DNA of 64,000 nucleotides from an uncultured Kiritimatiellota bacterium (GCA_934667425.1 CAKULV010000010.1:1-64000); one strand, 5' to 3'. Shown: positions 17,219 through 26,587, counted from the stretch's first letter. The notes: generated by a model from the sequence alone, not told the origin. Numbers and translations: made by a program.

Positions 17219-18655
17219 ATGAGCATGATCGAGCAAAAGGGAATGTATCGTGAGTTTCCGCGCAGCGGAAAGCCGCACGCGCGAACAACCCATTACTGTC
17301 CAGGCTGTGGCCATGGCATCGTGAACAAGCTGATAGCGGAGGCTTGCGCCGAACTTGGGCTTCAGGACAACACCATTTTCGTCGATCCGGTAGGTTGCGG
17401 CGTGTTCACGTACTACTATTGGGACGCGGCCCACGTGTCTGCGGCGCACGGGCGTGCCTCCGCAGCGGCGACAGGCGTCTGCCGGGCGCGTCCGGAATCC
17501 GTTACGATCGCCTACCAGGGGGATGGCGATCTCGGAGCAATCGGCTTCAACAACGCATTCCAGGCGGCAAGCAGGGGCGAGCATTTCGGGTGCATATTCA
17601 TAAACAACTCGCTGTATGGAATGACCGGCGGGCAGATGGCCCCGACGACACTTGAGGGCGAGAAGACGACAACCACTCCTTTTGGGCGGGACCCGTCTTT
17701 GACTGGACATCCACTTCATGTCTGCGAAGTGTTCAACCAGCTGCAGGCGCCCGTGTACATCGCCCGGGTTTCGGTCGCCGACACCAGGCGCATCATGCAG
17801 TGCAAGCAGGCGATACGTCGCGTGTTTGACATCCAGCGGAACCACAAGGGGTATGCGCTACTTGAGATACTTGCGCCATGCCCGACAAACTTCAGGATGT
17901 CTCCGGACGTCGCGGCCAAGTTCTGCATGAACGAGATGGAGCGCGAATTCCCCCTCGGAACTTTTCGCGACGTCGAGAAGGGCGTAAGCGGCATCGAGCC
18001 GGTCAAACATCCCGAATCGCAATCGCTGGCCATTCATTCCGTTCCGCTGAAACGCTCCTGCGCAGAGCTCTTTGACGAGGGCGATCATGTGCCGGAGGCG
18101 ATCGATTCGCCGAACGTGCCGGAACGGCGCTTCAAGTTCGCCGGCTATGGCGGACAGGGGGTGCTGTCGCTTGGCCTTTGCATAGCGGAAGCGGCTCGCC
18201 TTGAGCGGAGGCACACGCTATGGTTCCCAAGTTACGGACCGGAGCAGCGCGGCGGCAGCGCCAACTGCTCCGTGGTGATTTCGGGTACCGCGATCGGGGC
18301 TCCGACGGTGGAGCATCCGGATGTCCTCGTATGCATGAACCAGCCGGCATACGAGCGCTTCGCGAACGACGTCAAGGAGGGTGGGGCCATCGTGGTGGAC
18401 GAATCCGTGCCGCTGAATTTCGAGCCGCCCAAGGGCGTCACGCTCTATCGCTGGCCTGCCATCAAGATGGCCGAGGATTTCGGCGTACCAAAGGCGGCCA
18501 ATACGATGATGCTCGCGGCACTCAGGAAATTCGGCCTCACCGGGCTTTCCGGGGAAAACCTCGAGACGGCGCTCGTCGCGTCCTTCAAGAAGAAGCCCGA
18601 ACTTGGCGAAAAGAACCGCGAACTGCTTAGAAAGGCCTGCGGCGAAGGAATTTAG
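17219..18655 (+). CDS. 2-oxoacid:ferredoxin oxidoreductase, beta and gamma subunits fused
   Basis: A 478-residue protein. Residues 1 to about 280 are the thiamine-diphosphate beta subunit, with HYCPGCGHG near the start and the TPP/Mg motif GDGDLGAIGFNNAF...NNSLYG. From about residue 300 (RFKFAGYGGQGVLSLG) it continues as the gamma subunit, with PSYGPEQRGGSANCSVV. Together they oxidise a 2-keto acid, probably pyruvate or branched-chain keto acids, to acyl-CoA while reducing ferredoxin. The alpha subunit and the 4Fe-4S delta subunit are not adjacent, so the complex must be completed from elsewhere, or the locus is damaged like the remnant before it. It converges on rarA with seven bases between the stops. 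Confidence 0.9.
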   Translation: MSMIEQKGMYREFPRSGKPHARTTHYCPGCGHGIVNKLIAEACAELGLQDNTIFVDPVGCGVFTYYYWDAAHVSAAHGRASAAATGVCRARPESVTIAYQGDGDLGAIGFNNAFQAASRGEHFGCIFINNSLYGMTGGQMAPTTLEGEKTTTTPFGRDPSLTGHPLHVCEVFNQLQAPVYIARVSVADTRRIMQCKQAIRRVFDIQRNHKGYALLEILAPCPTNFRMSPDVAAKFCMNEMEREFPLGTFRDVEKGVSGIEPVKHPESQSLAIHSVPLKRSCAELFDEGDHVPEAIDSPNVPERRFKFAGYGGQGVLSLGLCIAEAARLERRHTLWFPSYGPEQRGGSANCSVVISGTAIGAPTVEHPDVLVCMNQPAYERFANDVKEGGAIVVDESVPLNFEPPKGVTLYRWPAIKMAEDFGVPKAANTMMLAALRKFGLTGLSGENLETALVASFKKKPELGEKNRELLRKACGEGI

Positions 18656-18662
18656 CCGGGAG

Positions 18663-19940
18663 CTACGCCCTTCCGCCCAAAGCGGTCATACGTTGTGCGA
18701 TGGTCGCCTCGTAGCCACGGTCGGAAGGGGTGTAGTACTTCTTCGGGATCTTGAGGTAACTCTGCCGCACCCAGGCATCCTGGAAGTCGTGAGGGTAGAT
18801 GTAGTCCTTTGACCTGTCCTTGCCGATTGCCTTCACGTGCACATTCTTGAGATGTTCGGGGACGGGCTGCACCGCACCGGACTGGATATCGGCCATTGCG
18901 CTATCCAATGCCGCGTAGGAACGGTTTGACTTTGGAGCGGTTGCAAGGTATGTGGTTGCCTGTGCCAGCGAAATGCGGGCTTCCGGCATGCCGATGAACT
19001 CCACGGCCTGCAATGCGTTTACGGCGATTGTCAGGCCTCGCGGATCGGCGTTGCCTATGTCCTCCGAGGCGAGGATCACGAGGCGTCGGGCAATGAAGCG
19101 CGGATCCTCCCCGGCCACAAGCATCTTCGCGAGCCAGTATATGGCGGCATCCGGATCAGAGCCACGCACCGACTTTATGAACGCGGAAATGGTGTCGTAG
19201 TGCCCGTCCTCCTTCTTGTCGTACTGGACAAGCCTTTTCTGGATGCACTCCTCGATAACCTCCAGCGTGAGGTGGATCATGCCGTCATCGGAGGCCGGAG
19301 TTGACCGGAATGCGATCTCAAGGGCCGTGAGCGCGTGTCGGGCATCTCCGTCGCACATCTCGGCGAGAAAGCGCTTTGCGTCCGAATCAAACACGGAAGG
19401 GTAGTCGCCGTACCCTCGCTCCTTGTCGGAACAGGCCCTGTCGAGAAGGGCGGCCACGTCCTCCGGGCCAAGTGGCTTCAGCTCAAACACAAGAGACCTG
19501 GACGTGAGAGGGGTGTTTACGAACATCGACGGATTATGGGTCGTCGCCCCGATCAGCACCACAGAGCCATCCTCCACGTACGGAAGGAGTACATCCTGCT
19601 GCGCCTTGTTGAACCTGTGTATCTCATCGACGAACAGTATGGTGCCTGGCCCGCCAAGTTCCGTACGGGCCCTGTCGCAGACCTTGCGGATTTCCGCGAC
19701 ATTCGATATCACGCCGGAACATCTTACGAAGTTCCGCCTGGTCGTCCTCGCTATCACCTCGGCGAGCGTCGTCTTGCCGCATCCGGGCGGACCGAAAAGG
19801 ATTATGTTAGTGATGCGGTCTGCCTCGATGACACGCCTAAGCAATTTTCCCTTGCCCAATATGTGATCCTGCCCGACAACCTCATCAATTGTCCGTGGAC
19901 GCATGCGAGCCGCCAAAGGCTGTGTTTCACCGTATTCCAT
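18663..19940 (-). CDS. rarA: Replication-associated recombination protein A (RarA/MgsA) AAA+ ATPase
   Basis: A 425-residue AAA+ protein with Walker A GPPGCGKTT, Walker B LFVDEIHRFNKAQQD, a sensor-1 type GATTHNP and the C-terminal tetramerisation part characteristic of the MgsA/RarA/WRNIP1 family. It acts at stalled or collapsed replication forks. The start is taken as ATG 19940 (MEYGETQPLAARMRP). A longer in-frame extension to 19994 would place the promoter inside the gene. An extended -10 ends seven bases before this ATG and no Shine-Dalgarno is present, so a leaderless mRNA is likely. It is divergent from a secreted hydrolase gene. Confidence 0.95.
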   Translation of the reverse strand: MEYGETQPLAARMRPRTIDEVVGQDHILGKGKLLRRVIEADRITNIILFGPPGCGKTTLAEVIARTTRRNFVRCSGVISNVAEIRKVCDRARTELGGPGTILFVDEIHRFNKAQQDVLLPYVEDGSVVLIGATTHNPSMFVNTPLTSRSLVFELKPLGPEDVAALLDRACSDKERGYGDYPSVFDSDAKRFLAEMCDGDARHALTALEIAFRSTPASDDGMIHLTLEVIEECIQKRLVQYDKKEDGHYDTISAFIKSVRGSDPDAAIYWLAKMLVAGEDPRFIARRLVILASEDIGNADPRGLTIAVNALQAVEFIGMPEARISLAQATTYLATAPKSNRSYAALDSAMADIQSGAVQPVPEHLKNVHVKAIGKDRSKDYIYPHDFQDAWVRQSYLKIPKKYYTPSDRGYEATIAQRMTALGGRA

Positions 19941-19947
19941 GGTCAGA

Positions 19948-19956
19948 ATTATACCA
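19948..19956 (-). promoter_or_regulatory. Extended -10 promoter giving a leaderless rarA transcript
   Basis: On the minus strand this reads TGG-TATAAT, with seven bases (19941-19947) to ATG 19940. No ribosome binding site fits in between. Confidence 0.75.
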
Positions 19957-19986
19957 TAAAAAGTTTCCCCCCAATTTATTGAGTTG

Positions 19987-19995
19987 TGATACAAT
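19987..19995 (+). promoter_or_regulatory. Extended -10 promoter for the secreted TIM-barrel gene
   Basis: TGA-TACAAT, 32 bases before ATG 20028. It forms a divergent pair with the rarA promoter; only about 30 bases separate the two elements, so their -35 zones overlap and a shared regulator could act on both. Confidence 0.65.
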
Positions 19996-20027
19996 ATGGG
20001 CGTTTGAAAAAAGCGGAGATGATATAT

Positions 20028-21836
20028 ATGAGAAAAATTCTCTTCGGTCTCGCGGCGGTTGCGGCGCTAAATATGTTTGCGGCAGATGTCAACCGGAAGC
20101 GCGACGTGATTTTCTATCATTACGACATGGTCCCCGTCCTATGGCCGAAGTCGCTCCCGTACAGCACGGAAGCCCTCATAAACGGTTTCGAAAATCCCAA
20201 GCGAATCATGGACGGCATCACCGCCAAGGCGATGGGGGCGGCAATACAGCCCGATACTTTTGTGTACGTCCCCATGGGGAACTTCGCAAATCTTTCCGTA
20301 CACGTTCCGTCAAACGAGCCGCAGATGGCGCAGCCGGCCGGATCCTCGTGGCTTTCGGGCACAAGGAATGCGCTGCAGGACATAAAGAAGGCGGGGAAGG
20401 CCAGCGACCCGATATCGGCAATGAGCGAATTTGTCCGCAAGAAGCACAAGAAGGAGTTCTTTGTCGGCCTTTGCGTAAACGACACGTTCCTTCAGTCCGG
20501 ATACAATCCGCTCAAGCCGCCGCCGCCGTATCTGGTCGACAACTACATGTTCAACTCATTCAAGGCGAAGCACCTTGATTGGCTCATGGGGTCTCAGAAG
20601 GATACGCCTCCGCTCAAGGGCCTGAAGGATAACTTCCCGCCGTATGCCAACAGCTGGTGCCTTGTCGACTACAACCAGCCGGAGGTGCGGGCAAAGTTTG
20701 CCGCGATAGCAACGGAGATAATCAAGGGCTACGATATCGATGGCCTGATGGTTGACTTCTGTCGCTTCCCGTGCCTCTTCCGCAGCGTTGCGTGGGGTGG
20801 CGTCGCGAGTGCCTCGCAGCGCCAGCTCGTCACGGAGATGATGGCGCAGATATCTGCGGCGGCAAAGGCGAAAGGGGTGCTGCTGGCCATTCGCATCCCC
20901 GATTCGCAGCAGGCCTGCAAGGATGCAGGCATGGATGTTCAGGTCTGGTTTGAGCAGAAGCTCGTCGATCTGCTTTTCTTCGGAGGCAGCGAGATGAACC
21001 GCTGGAGCGAGTCCGGCGAATTCGCCAAGAAGTGCGGAGTGCCTTTCTACGCGACCATGGAGAACTCCCGCATCTACTCGTACAACGACGAGGGCGGACG
21101 CGAGGACGACCAGAGGATGCCGAGGCAGGTGCCGGAGGTCTATCGGGCCCGTGTCACGGAAGCGCGTCTTGCGGGGGCGAAGGGGATCATGTACACATCC
21201 GGGCGCACGGAATGGTGGGATAGCTGGTGGAACTACACGGATCCCCGCCTTTTCCAGCCGGAGCAGGAAAAGATTCGCCTTGAGAACAAGCGCTATTTCG
21301 TGAACTACAGGCTTCGCACCTCGCGCTTCGTGAAGGACATGCTCAGGTACGCGCCGCTTCAGCGCCAGATCCTGACCACGTCCGGCCCAAGCGAGATAAA
21401 GGGTACGGCCAAGTACGAGATCTACGTCTGGGACGATATGGACAAGCTCAAGGCAGAGCGCAAGCTTCCGAAGTGCTACCTCACGACCATCATGGAGATA
21501 CCAAGCGGGTGGGACGTAGACGTGAGCCTGAACAACAAGCCGCTGAAGGTCATAAAGAAACGCGCCGGATCGCAGATATACGCAATACCATCCGGTACGG
21601 TGCTGTATGGCAAGAACGACATCCTCCTGTCGGTCAAGGGAAGCAACAGGCGTGGTCTCGTGTCCCGCATCGGAAACATCGGGATCGACGTCGTATTCAA
21701 CGGGGACCTTGATGTCCTAAAGAAGTCGGGGAATGTCCCGGGGGCTTTGACCACGGCGGGCGGCGGCAAGGGGGGAGATGCCTCGAATGCCAATTCCACG
21801 TCCAGGAAATCCGTGAAGAAGGGAGGCCGCAAGTGA
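20028..21836 (+). CDS. Exported TIM-barrel glycosidase-like protein (GHL10/family-10-like)
   Basis: A 602-residue protein with a signal peptide (MRKILFGLAAVAALNMFAA). A large TIM-barrel-like domain includes GYDIDGLMVDFCRFP, the pattern of GHL10/DUF187 proteins where a strand ends in D-x-x-x-x-D. A beta-rich C-terminal domain and a Lys/Gly/Ser tail follow. The catalytic residues cannot be assigned with certainty. GGAG at 20014-20017 supports ATG 20028; the extension to 19986 lies over the -10 element and is rejected. Its stop overlaps the GTG of the next gene (GTGA), so the two are translationally coupled. Substrate unknown. Confidence 0.65.
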   Translation: MRKILFGLAAVAALNMFAADVNRKRDVIFYHYDMVPVLWPKSLPYSTEALINGFENPKRIMDGITAKAMGAAIQPDTFVYVPMGNFANLSVHVPSNEPQMAQPAGSSWLSGTRNALQDIKKAGKASDPISAMSEFVRKKHKKEFFVGLCVNDTFLQSGYNPLKPPPPYLVDNYMFNSFKAKHLDWLMGSQKDTPPLKGLKDNFPPYANSWCLVDYNQPEVRAKFAAIATEIIKGYDIDGLMVDFCRFPCLFRSVAWGGVASASQRQLVTEMMAQISAAAKAKGVLLAIRIPDSQQACKDAGMDVQVWFEQKLVDLLFFGGSEMNRWSESGEFAKKCGVPFYATMENSRIYSYNDEGGREDDQRMPRQVPEVYRARVTEARLAGAKGIMYTSGRTEWWDSWWNYTDPRLFQPEQEKIRLENKRYFVNYRLRTSRFVKDMLRYAPLQRQILTTSGPSEIKGTAKYEIYVWDDMDKLKAERKLPKCYLTTIMEIPSGWDVDVSLNNKPLKVIKKRAGSQIYAIPSGTVLYGKNDILLSVKGSNRRGLVSRIGNIGIDVVFNGDLDVLKKSGNVPGALTTAGGGKGGDASNANSTSRKSVKKGGRK

Positions 21837-23494
21837 GCGACGACAAACCAGAGCTTGATCAGGAAGTGGCGGAGGAACTCCAGTTCGAGGAATCCAGGCT
21901 CGAGGAGATAGAGAAGCAGTTCGAGACTCCGACGTTCTTCTCCCGAATAAAGATGCTTCTCCGCGGTCTAAAGGCGCCAGCGGGATCGCGCGAGTACAAG
22001 GAGGCCCTCATAGAGATGCAGCGGCTTCTCGCTCCGGTAGGGGCAATCGTAATACCGCTGATCTTCATTGCGATCCTGTTCGTATGTTCGGTGCCGAACA
22101 AGTCCAACAGGGATCTGACGGATATCAATGTCGCGAAGGCGGAGGACGACGTGAGCCTTGACGAGCCGCCGCCGGAGATGGAGGATATGCAGGATCAGAG
22201 TACCGATCAGGCGGCAATCGAGACCGAGGTGATGAACGCAATCGCCAACCCGTCGCTGAACAATCTGGCGACGCCAACCGATGTCGTTGCGCCATCCTCT
22301 GATACGTCCGCGCCTACGGTCGATGCGCCCAATGCCGTAATGGACATCGTCGCTCCGGTCAAGATGCGCACCACGCTTCAGGCGGCGCGTTCCGCCGGAG
22401 CCCGCGCAAAGGCTTTGGCCAAGTTTGGCGGCGATGCGGAGACTGAACGCTGCGTGATGAGGGCATTGCGCTGGCTTAAGACCCAGCAAAGGCCGGACGG
22501 CAGCTGGGCTGGGCGCAGCGGTTCGCTGAACATGACGGGCTTTGTGGTTCTCACTTACCTTTCCCGCGGCATCAAGCCTGGTGGCGATCCTGAATTTGGG
22601 GACACGGTGAGGAAGGGGGTTGAGTACCTCATGCGAAACCGCTACAAGGATGCAATCGCCCTTGCGGCTCTCGCCGAGGCCTATGGCCTTTCTCGCAACC
22701 CAAACATCCGGGAGATCGTGGAGCAGTCGCTCAACGACCTTGCCGACAAGATGAAGGGGACTATTTGGGGGCCTTGGAAGGACGGGTCGAAGAATGTTGA
22801 GCCGAAGGATCTCACGAAACTCACGTTCTACGTGATGGCCCTGCGTTCGGCGCAGCTCTCGAAGTTCAACATCCCAAACCTCAAGTATGCCCTTGACAAG
22901 CTCAGGGAGGGCTTTCTGCATCAGGCTAACAAGAAGCTCGGCGGATTTTCGAGCGCCTACTACGGTCCGCCGCCCGCAAACTATCCGCGAATCATGATGT
23001 GGCACTACATGCTTGGCGTGGTAGGCATGCAGTATGTCGGGGCTGGAGACAATCCAGTAATCGACAAGACGCTTGGCATCCTGATGGATGAATGGGAGCC
23101 GCCGACGCTATCGACGACGGACATCTCGTGCTGTCCAACACGCGCCAACTACTGGGCTACGATGGTTTTCTTCAACTACTACGAAGGCGACAAGCGTTGG
23201 TTCGAGTGGAACGCCAGGATGAAGGCCGTGTACAAGCGCGGGCAGCGCAAGATTGCCGGCAAGTACCTTGACCATACAGGGATGCCGCAAGAACTGGGCT
23301 ATTGGGAATGCGAGGATATGCACATCGGATCACAGCCGATCGCGCCTACCTGCTACGTGGCACTCCAGCTTATGGTTTATTATCGCTATCTGCCTACAGG
23401 ACAGAAAAGCGCGTGGAAAGTCACCGAGGAAAAAGAAGAGACGGATGTCTCAAGCGCGGCGAAAGACGATGTCGATGTCTCCATCGACATCTGA
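21833..23494 (+). CDS. Membrane-anchored alpha/alpha-toroid (prenyltransferase/squalene-cyclase-like) protein
   Basis: A 553-residue protein with a cytoplasmic N-terminus of about 60 charged residues, one transmembrane helix (about 63-83) and an acidic linker containing DEPPPEMED. The periplasmic domain (about 200-530) is built of helical-pair repeats such as ALRWLKTQQRPDGSW. Those repeats are the hallmark of the terpenoid-cyclase/prenyltransferase toroid, but the DXDD or QW catalytic signatures are not evident, so a binding or scaffold role is likelier than cyclisation. GTG 21833 overlaps the previous stop and has GGAGG upstream. The layout resembles toroid proteins seen next to ExbB/TonB-type genes in PVC bacteria; none is present here. 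Confidence 0.65.
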   Translation: MSDDKPELDQEVAEELQFEESRLEEIEKQFETPTFFSRIKMLLRGLKAPAGSREYKEALIEMQRLLAPVGAIVIPLIFIAILFVCSVPNKSNRDLTDINVAKAEDDVSLDEPPPEMEDMQDQSTDQAAIETEVMNAIANPSLNNLATPTDVVAPSSDTSAPTVDAPNAVMDIVAPVKMRTTLQAARSAGARAKALAKFGGDAETERCVMRALRWLKTQQRPDGSWAGRSGSLNMTGFVVLTYLSRGIKPGGDPEFGDTVRKGVEYLMRNRYKDAIALAALAEAYGLSRNPNIREIVEQSLNDLADKMKGTIWGPWKDGSKNVEPKDLTKLTFYVMALRSAQLSKFNIPNLKYALDKLREGFLHQANKKLGGFSSAYYGPPPANYPRIMMWHYMLGVVGMQYVGAGDNPVIDKTLGILMDEWEPPTLSTTDISCCPTRANYWATMVFFNYYEGDKRWFEWNARMKAVYKRGQRKIAGKYLDHTGMPQELGYWECEDMHIGSQPIAPTCYVALQLMVYYRYLPTGQKSAWKVTEEKEETDVSSAAKDDVDVSIDI

Positions 23495-23549
23495 TGGGGC
23501 TTGCAAATCTCCGTGCAACGCACAGCGCATAATGGGGGTTATGTAAACT

Positions 23550-24320
23550 ATGGACAGTACGTTAAGCATAGTGCCTTCTGAGGGTTCTAACGACTTCCCT
23601 GTACTCAAGGCTTTTCAGGAATACATAGATGCGGAACAGGCCAAGGCCCGGAAAAGGATGCTTGGGTTGAGCGTGTTCTTCATAATCCTGCTCGTCGTGG
23701 TTGTCGTTACGTTTGTGCTGATTCTCACGACCGTGGTCAACAGGAATCAGGCCTTGTCCGACCGGCTGCTTGATTACGCATTGAGCGAACGCCACCGGGA
23801 AATGGCCGTTCCGCAACAGACGGTCATCCAGCCCCATGTCTCGACGGCATCGGTGCAGGACATGATCAAGCCCATAATCGAGCGGCTTGAACGAGAACAG
23901 GCGTCGATGAAGACTGCCTACGAACAGCAACAGAAAGAGGCTAAGGCAATTGCCGATGCCCGAGACAGGGAGCGTGTCGCTGAACTCGAAAAGGCACGGA
24001 AGGAATTGCAGAAAGAACGGGCCAGGGCCAAAAAGGAGGCGGATGCCCAGGCGGCCAAGGAACGGCACCTTAGGCGGTTGTATCCCGAATATTACAGCCA
24101 AAGGGACGAAGCGCAATACCCTTCTCCCGCCGCGCAGCCTCAGCCATCACAGCAAAGGCAGACCCTGCGTGAAACGCAGCCTTCGGCCGGTGTGCGCAGT
24201 CAGGCGTCTGGACAAAAGCCAAATGCAAAGATACCAGACCTGAAGCCTGTCACATATTTCAACAGTGATGACAATGACGAAGTTCCGTTTCTCCTTGAGA
24301 CCCCTAAAAAGTCGCAATAG
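23550..24320 (+). CDS. Single-span membrane protein with a coiled coil
   Basis: A 256-residue protein with a short N-terminal segment, a strong transmembrane helix (about 37-62, VFFIILLVVVVVTFVLIL) and a long Glu/Lys/Arg-rich coiled coil (about 100-175). A Gln/Pro-rich disordered stretch and a polar tail follow. I recognise no family. Its position between the toroid protein and a NYN nuclease, all on one strand with gaps of 55 and 17 bases, suggests one transcription unit. A structural or tethering role is inference. Confidence 0.6.
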   Translation: MDSTLSIVPSEGSNDFPVLKAFQEYIDAEQAKARKRMLGLSVFFIILLVVVVVTFVLILTTVVNRNQALSDRLLDYALSERHREMAVPQQTVIQPHVSTASVQDMIKPIIERLEREQASMKTAYEQQQKEAKAIADARDRERVAELEKARKELQKERARAKKEADAQAAKERHLRRLYPEYYSQRDEAQYPSPAAQPQPSQQRQTLRETQPSAGVRSQASGQKPNAKIPDLKPVTYFNSDDNDEVPFLLETPKKSQ

Positions 24321-24337
24321 ACAGAAAACGAGGGCAT

Positions 24338-25018
24338 ATGTCGGAAAAGGCGATTGTTTTCATTGATGGAGGATGGCTCTACAAGTACAGAACGGCCCTT
24401 TTCACGAAACTTGGCGAAAACAACTTCGAGATTGACTATGCCAAATTGCCGCGTATGCTGTGCGAAGATGTGGCAGATGCCATTGATGAGGATGTTTCGC
24501 TTGTGAAGACCCTTTATTTCGGGACAATCCCCTCTTCCCGATCTGGCTACAACACGTCAAAGCAATATTCTTTCTACGACTTTCTAGACCGGACATGCGG
24601 CTACGACACGAATATCCACGAGATTGACGTGATGCCAGAGGATGTCCGCTCGGCCGGAAGCAGTTGGGTCGATGTCTCAATGGCGACAAACATAGTGTAC
24701 TATTCGTCCCTTCCGTGCGTAATGGACATTGCCATAATAGTAAGCGATAGCATTGACCTGCTTCCGGCAATTCGCCGGGCCAGATCATTGGGGAAGCGTG
24801 TGCAGCTTGTCGGAGACCGGCATCCCCCTTCCGATTCTACCGAGCCACGCATTGGTGACTTCCATCCAATATGCCTAGAAGACCATGCGGCGGACATAAG
24901 GCTTGTGCGGGAGCTGGTCAAGCGCATCTGCAAGCAGTGTGGCCGTGAAGAGGAGACTACCTGGGCTGGCGCCGAATTCTTCTGCGACAGATGCAGAGGA
25001 CGCCACAGAAACTCCTGA
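24338..25018 (+). CDS. NYN-domain ribonuclease with C-terminal zinc ribbon
   Basis: A 226-residue protein. The N-terminal NYN (PIN-like) domain has FIDGG with Asp10, SWVDVSMATNIV with Asp112, and IVSDSIDLLPAI with Asp137 and Asp140. These acidic residues bind metal in this RNase superfamily. The last 30 residues add two CxxC pairs, Cys198/Cys201 and Cys216/Cys219, a likely zinc ribbon for nucleic-acid binding. It probably cuts structured RNA in the cytoplasm. It starts 17 bases after the coiled-coil membrane gene and converges on the aldolase gene, whose end lies 62 bases away. Confidence 0.8.
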   Translation: MSEKAIVFIDGGWLYKYRTALFTKLGENNFEIDYAKLPRMLCEDVADAIDEDVSLVKTLYFGTIPSSRSGYNTSKQYSFYDFLDRTCGYDTNIHEIDVMPEDVRSAGSSWVDVSMATNIVYYSSLPCVMDIAIIVSDSIDLLPAIRRARSLGKRVQLVGDRHPPSDSTEPRIGDFHPICLEDHAADIRLVRELVKRICKQCGREEETTWAGAEFFCDRCRGRHRNS

Positions 25019-25072
25019 GCCTCTCTGCAGCGTCCTTCATCCAATTCCGCCATTGGACGGGATATCTCAAAC

Positions 25073-25094
25073 TCAAGGCTTCAATCAGCCTTGA
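25073..25094. terminator. Possible bidirectional hairpin between convergent genes
   Basis: TCAAGGCT (25073-25080) pairs with AGCCTTGA (25087-25094) around a six-base loop, between the NYN and aldolase genes and covering the aldolase stop. There is no clear T-tract on either side, so intrinsic termination is uncertain. Confidence 0.3.
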
Positions 25095-25929
25095 AGAGTT
25101 TCATCACCCTCTTCACGTCATCGGCAATCGCGCCCGTCACGCATGTCGCGACATCGTGGAACTGAAGCCCTTCCGGGATGCGCTTCACAATGTCATATAC
25201 GGCCTTGCCGCCGGCGAGGGCGCCATAGGTGTAGTAGTTGATCTTGCGGATGCCCTTGCTTATCGCCTGATGGTAGTCATTTGCCGAAAGGCCGGAGCCA
25301 CCATGCATCACAAGCGGAAGATCTCCGGTGGATTTCCTAACTTCATCTATCACGTCGAATGAGAGCCTTGGCGTCGTCTTGTACACTCCATGGACAGTTC
25401 CAAATGAAATCGCCAAGGCATCAACCCCTGTCGTCTGGACGAATTGGGCAGCTTCATCAGGCTTGGTGTAGAAGTCTTCCGGCGTATACTCCTTCAGTTC
25501 GCCATTGAAGTTGTGCGGCATCGATCCAAGTTCCGCCTCTGTAGTGGCTCCGAGGGCATGCGCAGTCTTTGCCACGAAGGCCGTAGCCTTCATGTTTTCC
25601 TCGTATGGAAGCGCAGAGCCATCGAACATCACGGATGTAAAGCCCATGGCCAAAGCCCTGAGGCAAACCTCTATCGAATCCCCGTGGTCGAGATGCACCG
25701 CCACGGGTGTCTTGGCGGCACGGGCCAACTGGATCATTATAGGCCCGGCAACGGCAAGCGGAATGTATTTCTCATGCGCTGGCGCATGCTGCAATACAAA
25801 AGGTATGCCCAGTTCCTCCGATGCCCTTATTGCGCCCATTGCTGATTCAAGGGACGCGCAGTTGAACCCACCCACGGCATAGTTGCCCTTTACGGCATCC
25901 GCAAGGATTTCCTTCATGCTTACAAGCAT
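25081..25929 (-). CDS. Class II fructose/tagatose-bisphosphate aldolase
   Basis: A 282-residue zinc aldolase of the FbaA/GatY/KbaY family. Asp81 (HLDHGD) is the proton shuttle; the zinc ligands are His82, His180 (FGTVHG) and His209 (VMHGGSG), with EAELG at 131-135. It splits fructose- or tagatose-1,6-bisphosphate into dihydroxyacetone phosphate and glyceraldehyde phosphate. The short length fits both Fba and GatY/KbaY branches, so the sugar is not certain. AAAGG lies upstream of ATG 25929. It follows recR by 55 bases in the same direction. Confidence 0.9.
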   Translation of the reverse strand: MLVSMKEILADAVKGNYAVGGFNCASLESAMGAIRASEELGIPFVLQHAPAHEKYIPLAVAGPIMIQLARAAKTPVAVHLDHGDSIEVCLRALAMGFTSVMFDGSALPYEENMKATAFVAKTAHALGATTEAELGSMPHNFNGELKEYTPEDFYTKPDEAAQFVQTTGVDALAISFGTVHGVYKTTPRLSFDVIDEVRKSTGDLPLVMHGGSGLSANDYHQAISKGIRKINYYTYGALAGGKAVYDIVKRIPEGLQFHDVATCVTGAIADDVKRVMKLFKAD

Positions 25930-25984
25930 TGTCTTAGCCTTTCATTTGTTTTTGACATTGGTTGACCCAAAGAGATTCCACACG

Positions 25985-26587
25985 TTAAACCTCAGTTCGC
26001 CTGTTTATCGCACGCCGCAATGTCAGGGGGTCTGAATAGGACACGCCAGAATCAGCCGGCAGCCCGAAGGCGAGTCGGGAGACACGCACATGCACACCGA
26101 TATTCGCCAGATACTCTGCCAGATATCCGGCGGTGGCATCCCCTTCTATGTCCGTTGACACGGCGATAAGGATTTCTGAAAAGCGTTCATTTAAGACCCT
26201 GTCGCCAAGTTCCTTGAACCGCAGCTTGTCGGGACCAATCCTATGGGTAGGAGACAATTTCCCGCCAAGAACATGGTATCTGCCCTTGAATGCGCCGGAA
26301 GCCTCAATTGGCAATATATCGGCAGGCTCCTCGACGACGCATACCACAGTACCATCCCTTAGCGCATCGACGCACAACTTGCACGGATCTTCATCCCGAA
26401 CAGTAAAGGCTCCGCATCGAGAGCAGCACACAACAGAATCGCGTGCAGCCTTCAACGCCCACGACAAAGGGTCAAGAAGCCTGACCGGCTCCTTGAGCAA
26501 TGCAAGAGCCGCCCTTGAGGCGGATCGTTTCCCAAGGCTGGGGAGCCTTGAGAGAATCCGCGTAAGATCCTCGATCGGAGCGATCAT
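25985..26587 (-). CDS. recR: Recombination mediator RecR
   Basis: A 200-residue protein with a helix-hairpin-helix start (LPSLGKRSASRAALALL), a Cys4 zinc finger (CSRCGAFTVRDEDPCKLC) and a Toprim domain (VVEEPADILPIEASG...GKLSPTHRIGP). Together with RecO it loads RecA onto gapped DNA. Its ATG abuts the ybaB stop with no gap, the conserved ybaB-recR pair. dnaX, often the gene before ybaB, is missing here. Confidence 0.95.
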   Translation of the reverse strand: MIAPIEDLTRILSRLPSLGKRSASRAALALLKEPVRLLDPLSWALKAARDSVVCCSRCGAFTVRDEDPCKLCVDALRDGTVVCVVEEPADILPIEASGAFKGRYHVLGGKLSPTHRIGPDKLRFKELGDRVLNERFSEILIAVSTDIEGDATAGYLAEYLANIGVHVRVSRLAFGLPADSGVSYSDPLTLRRAINRRTEV

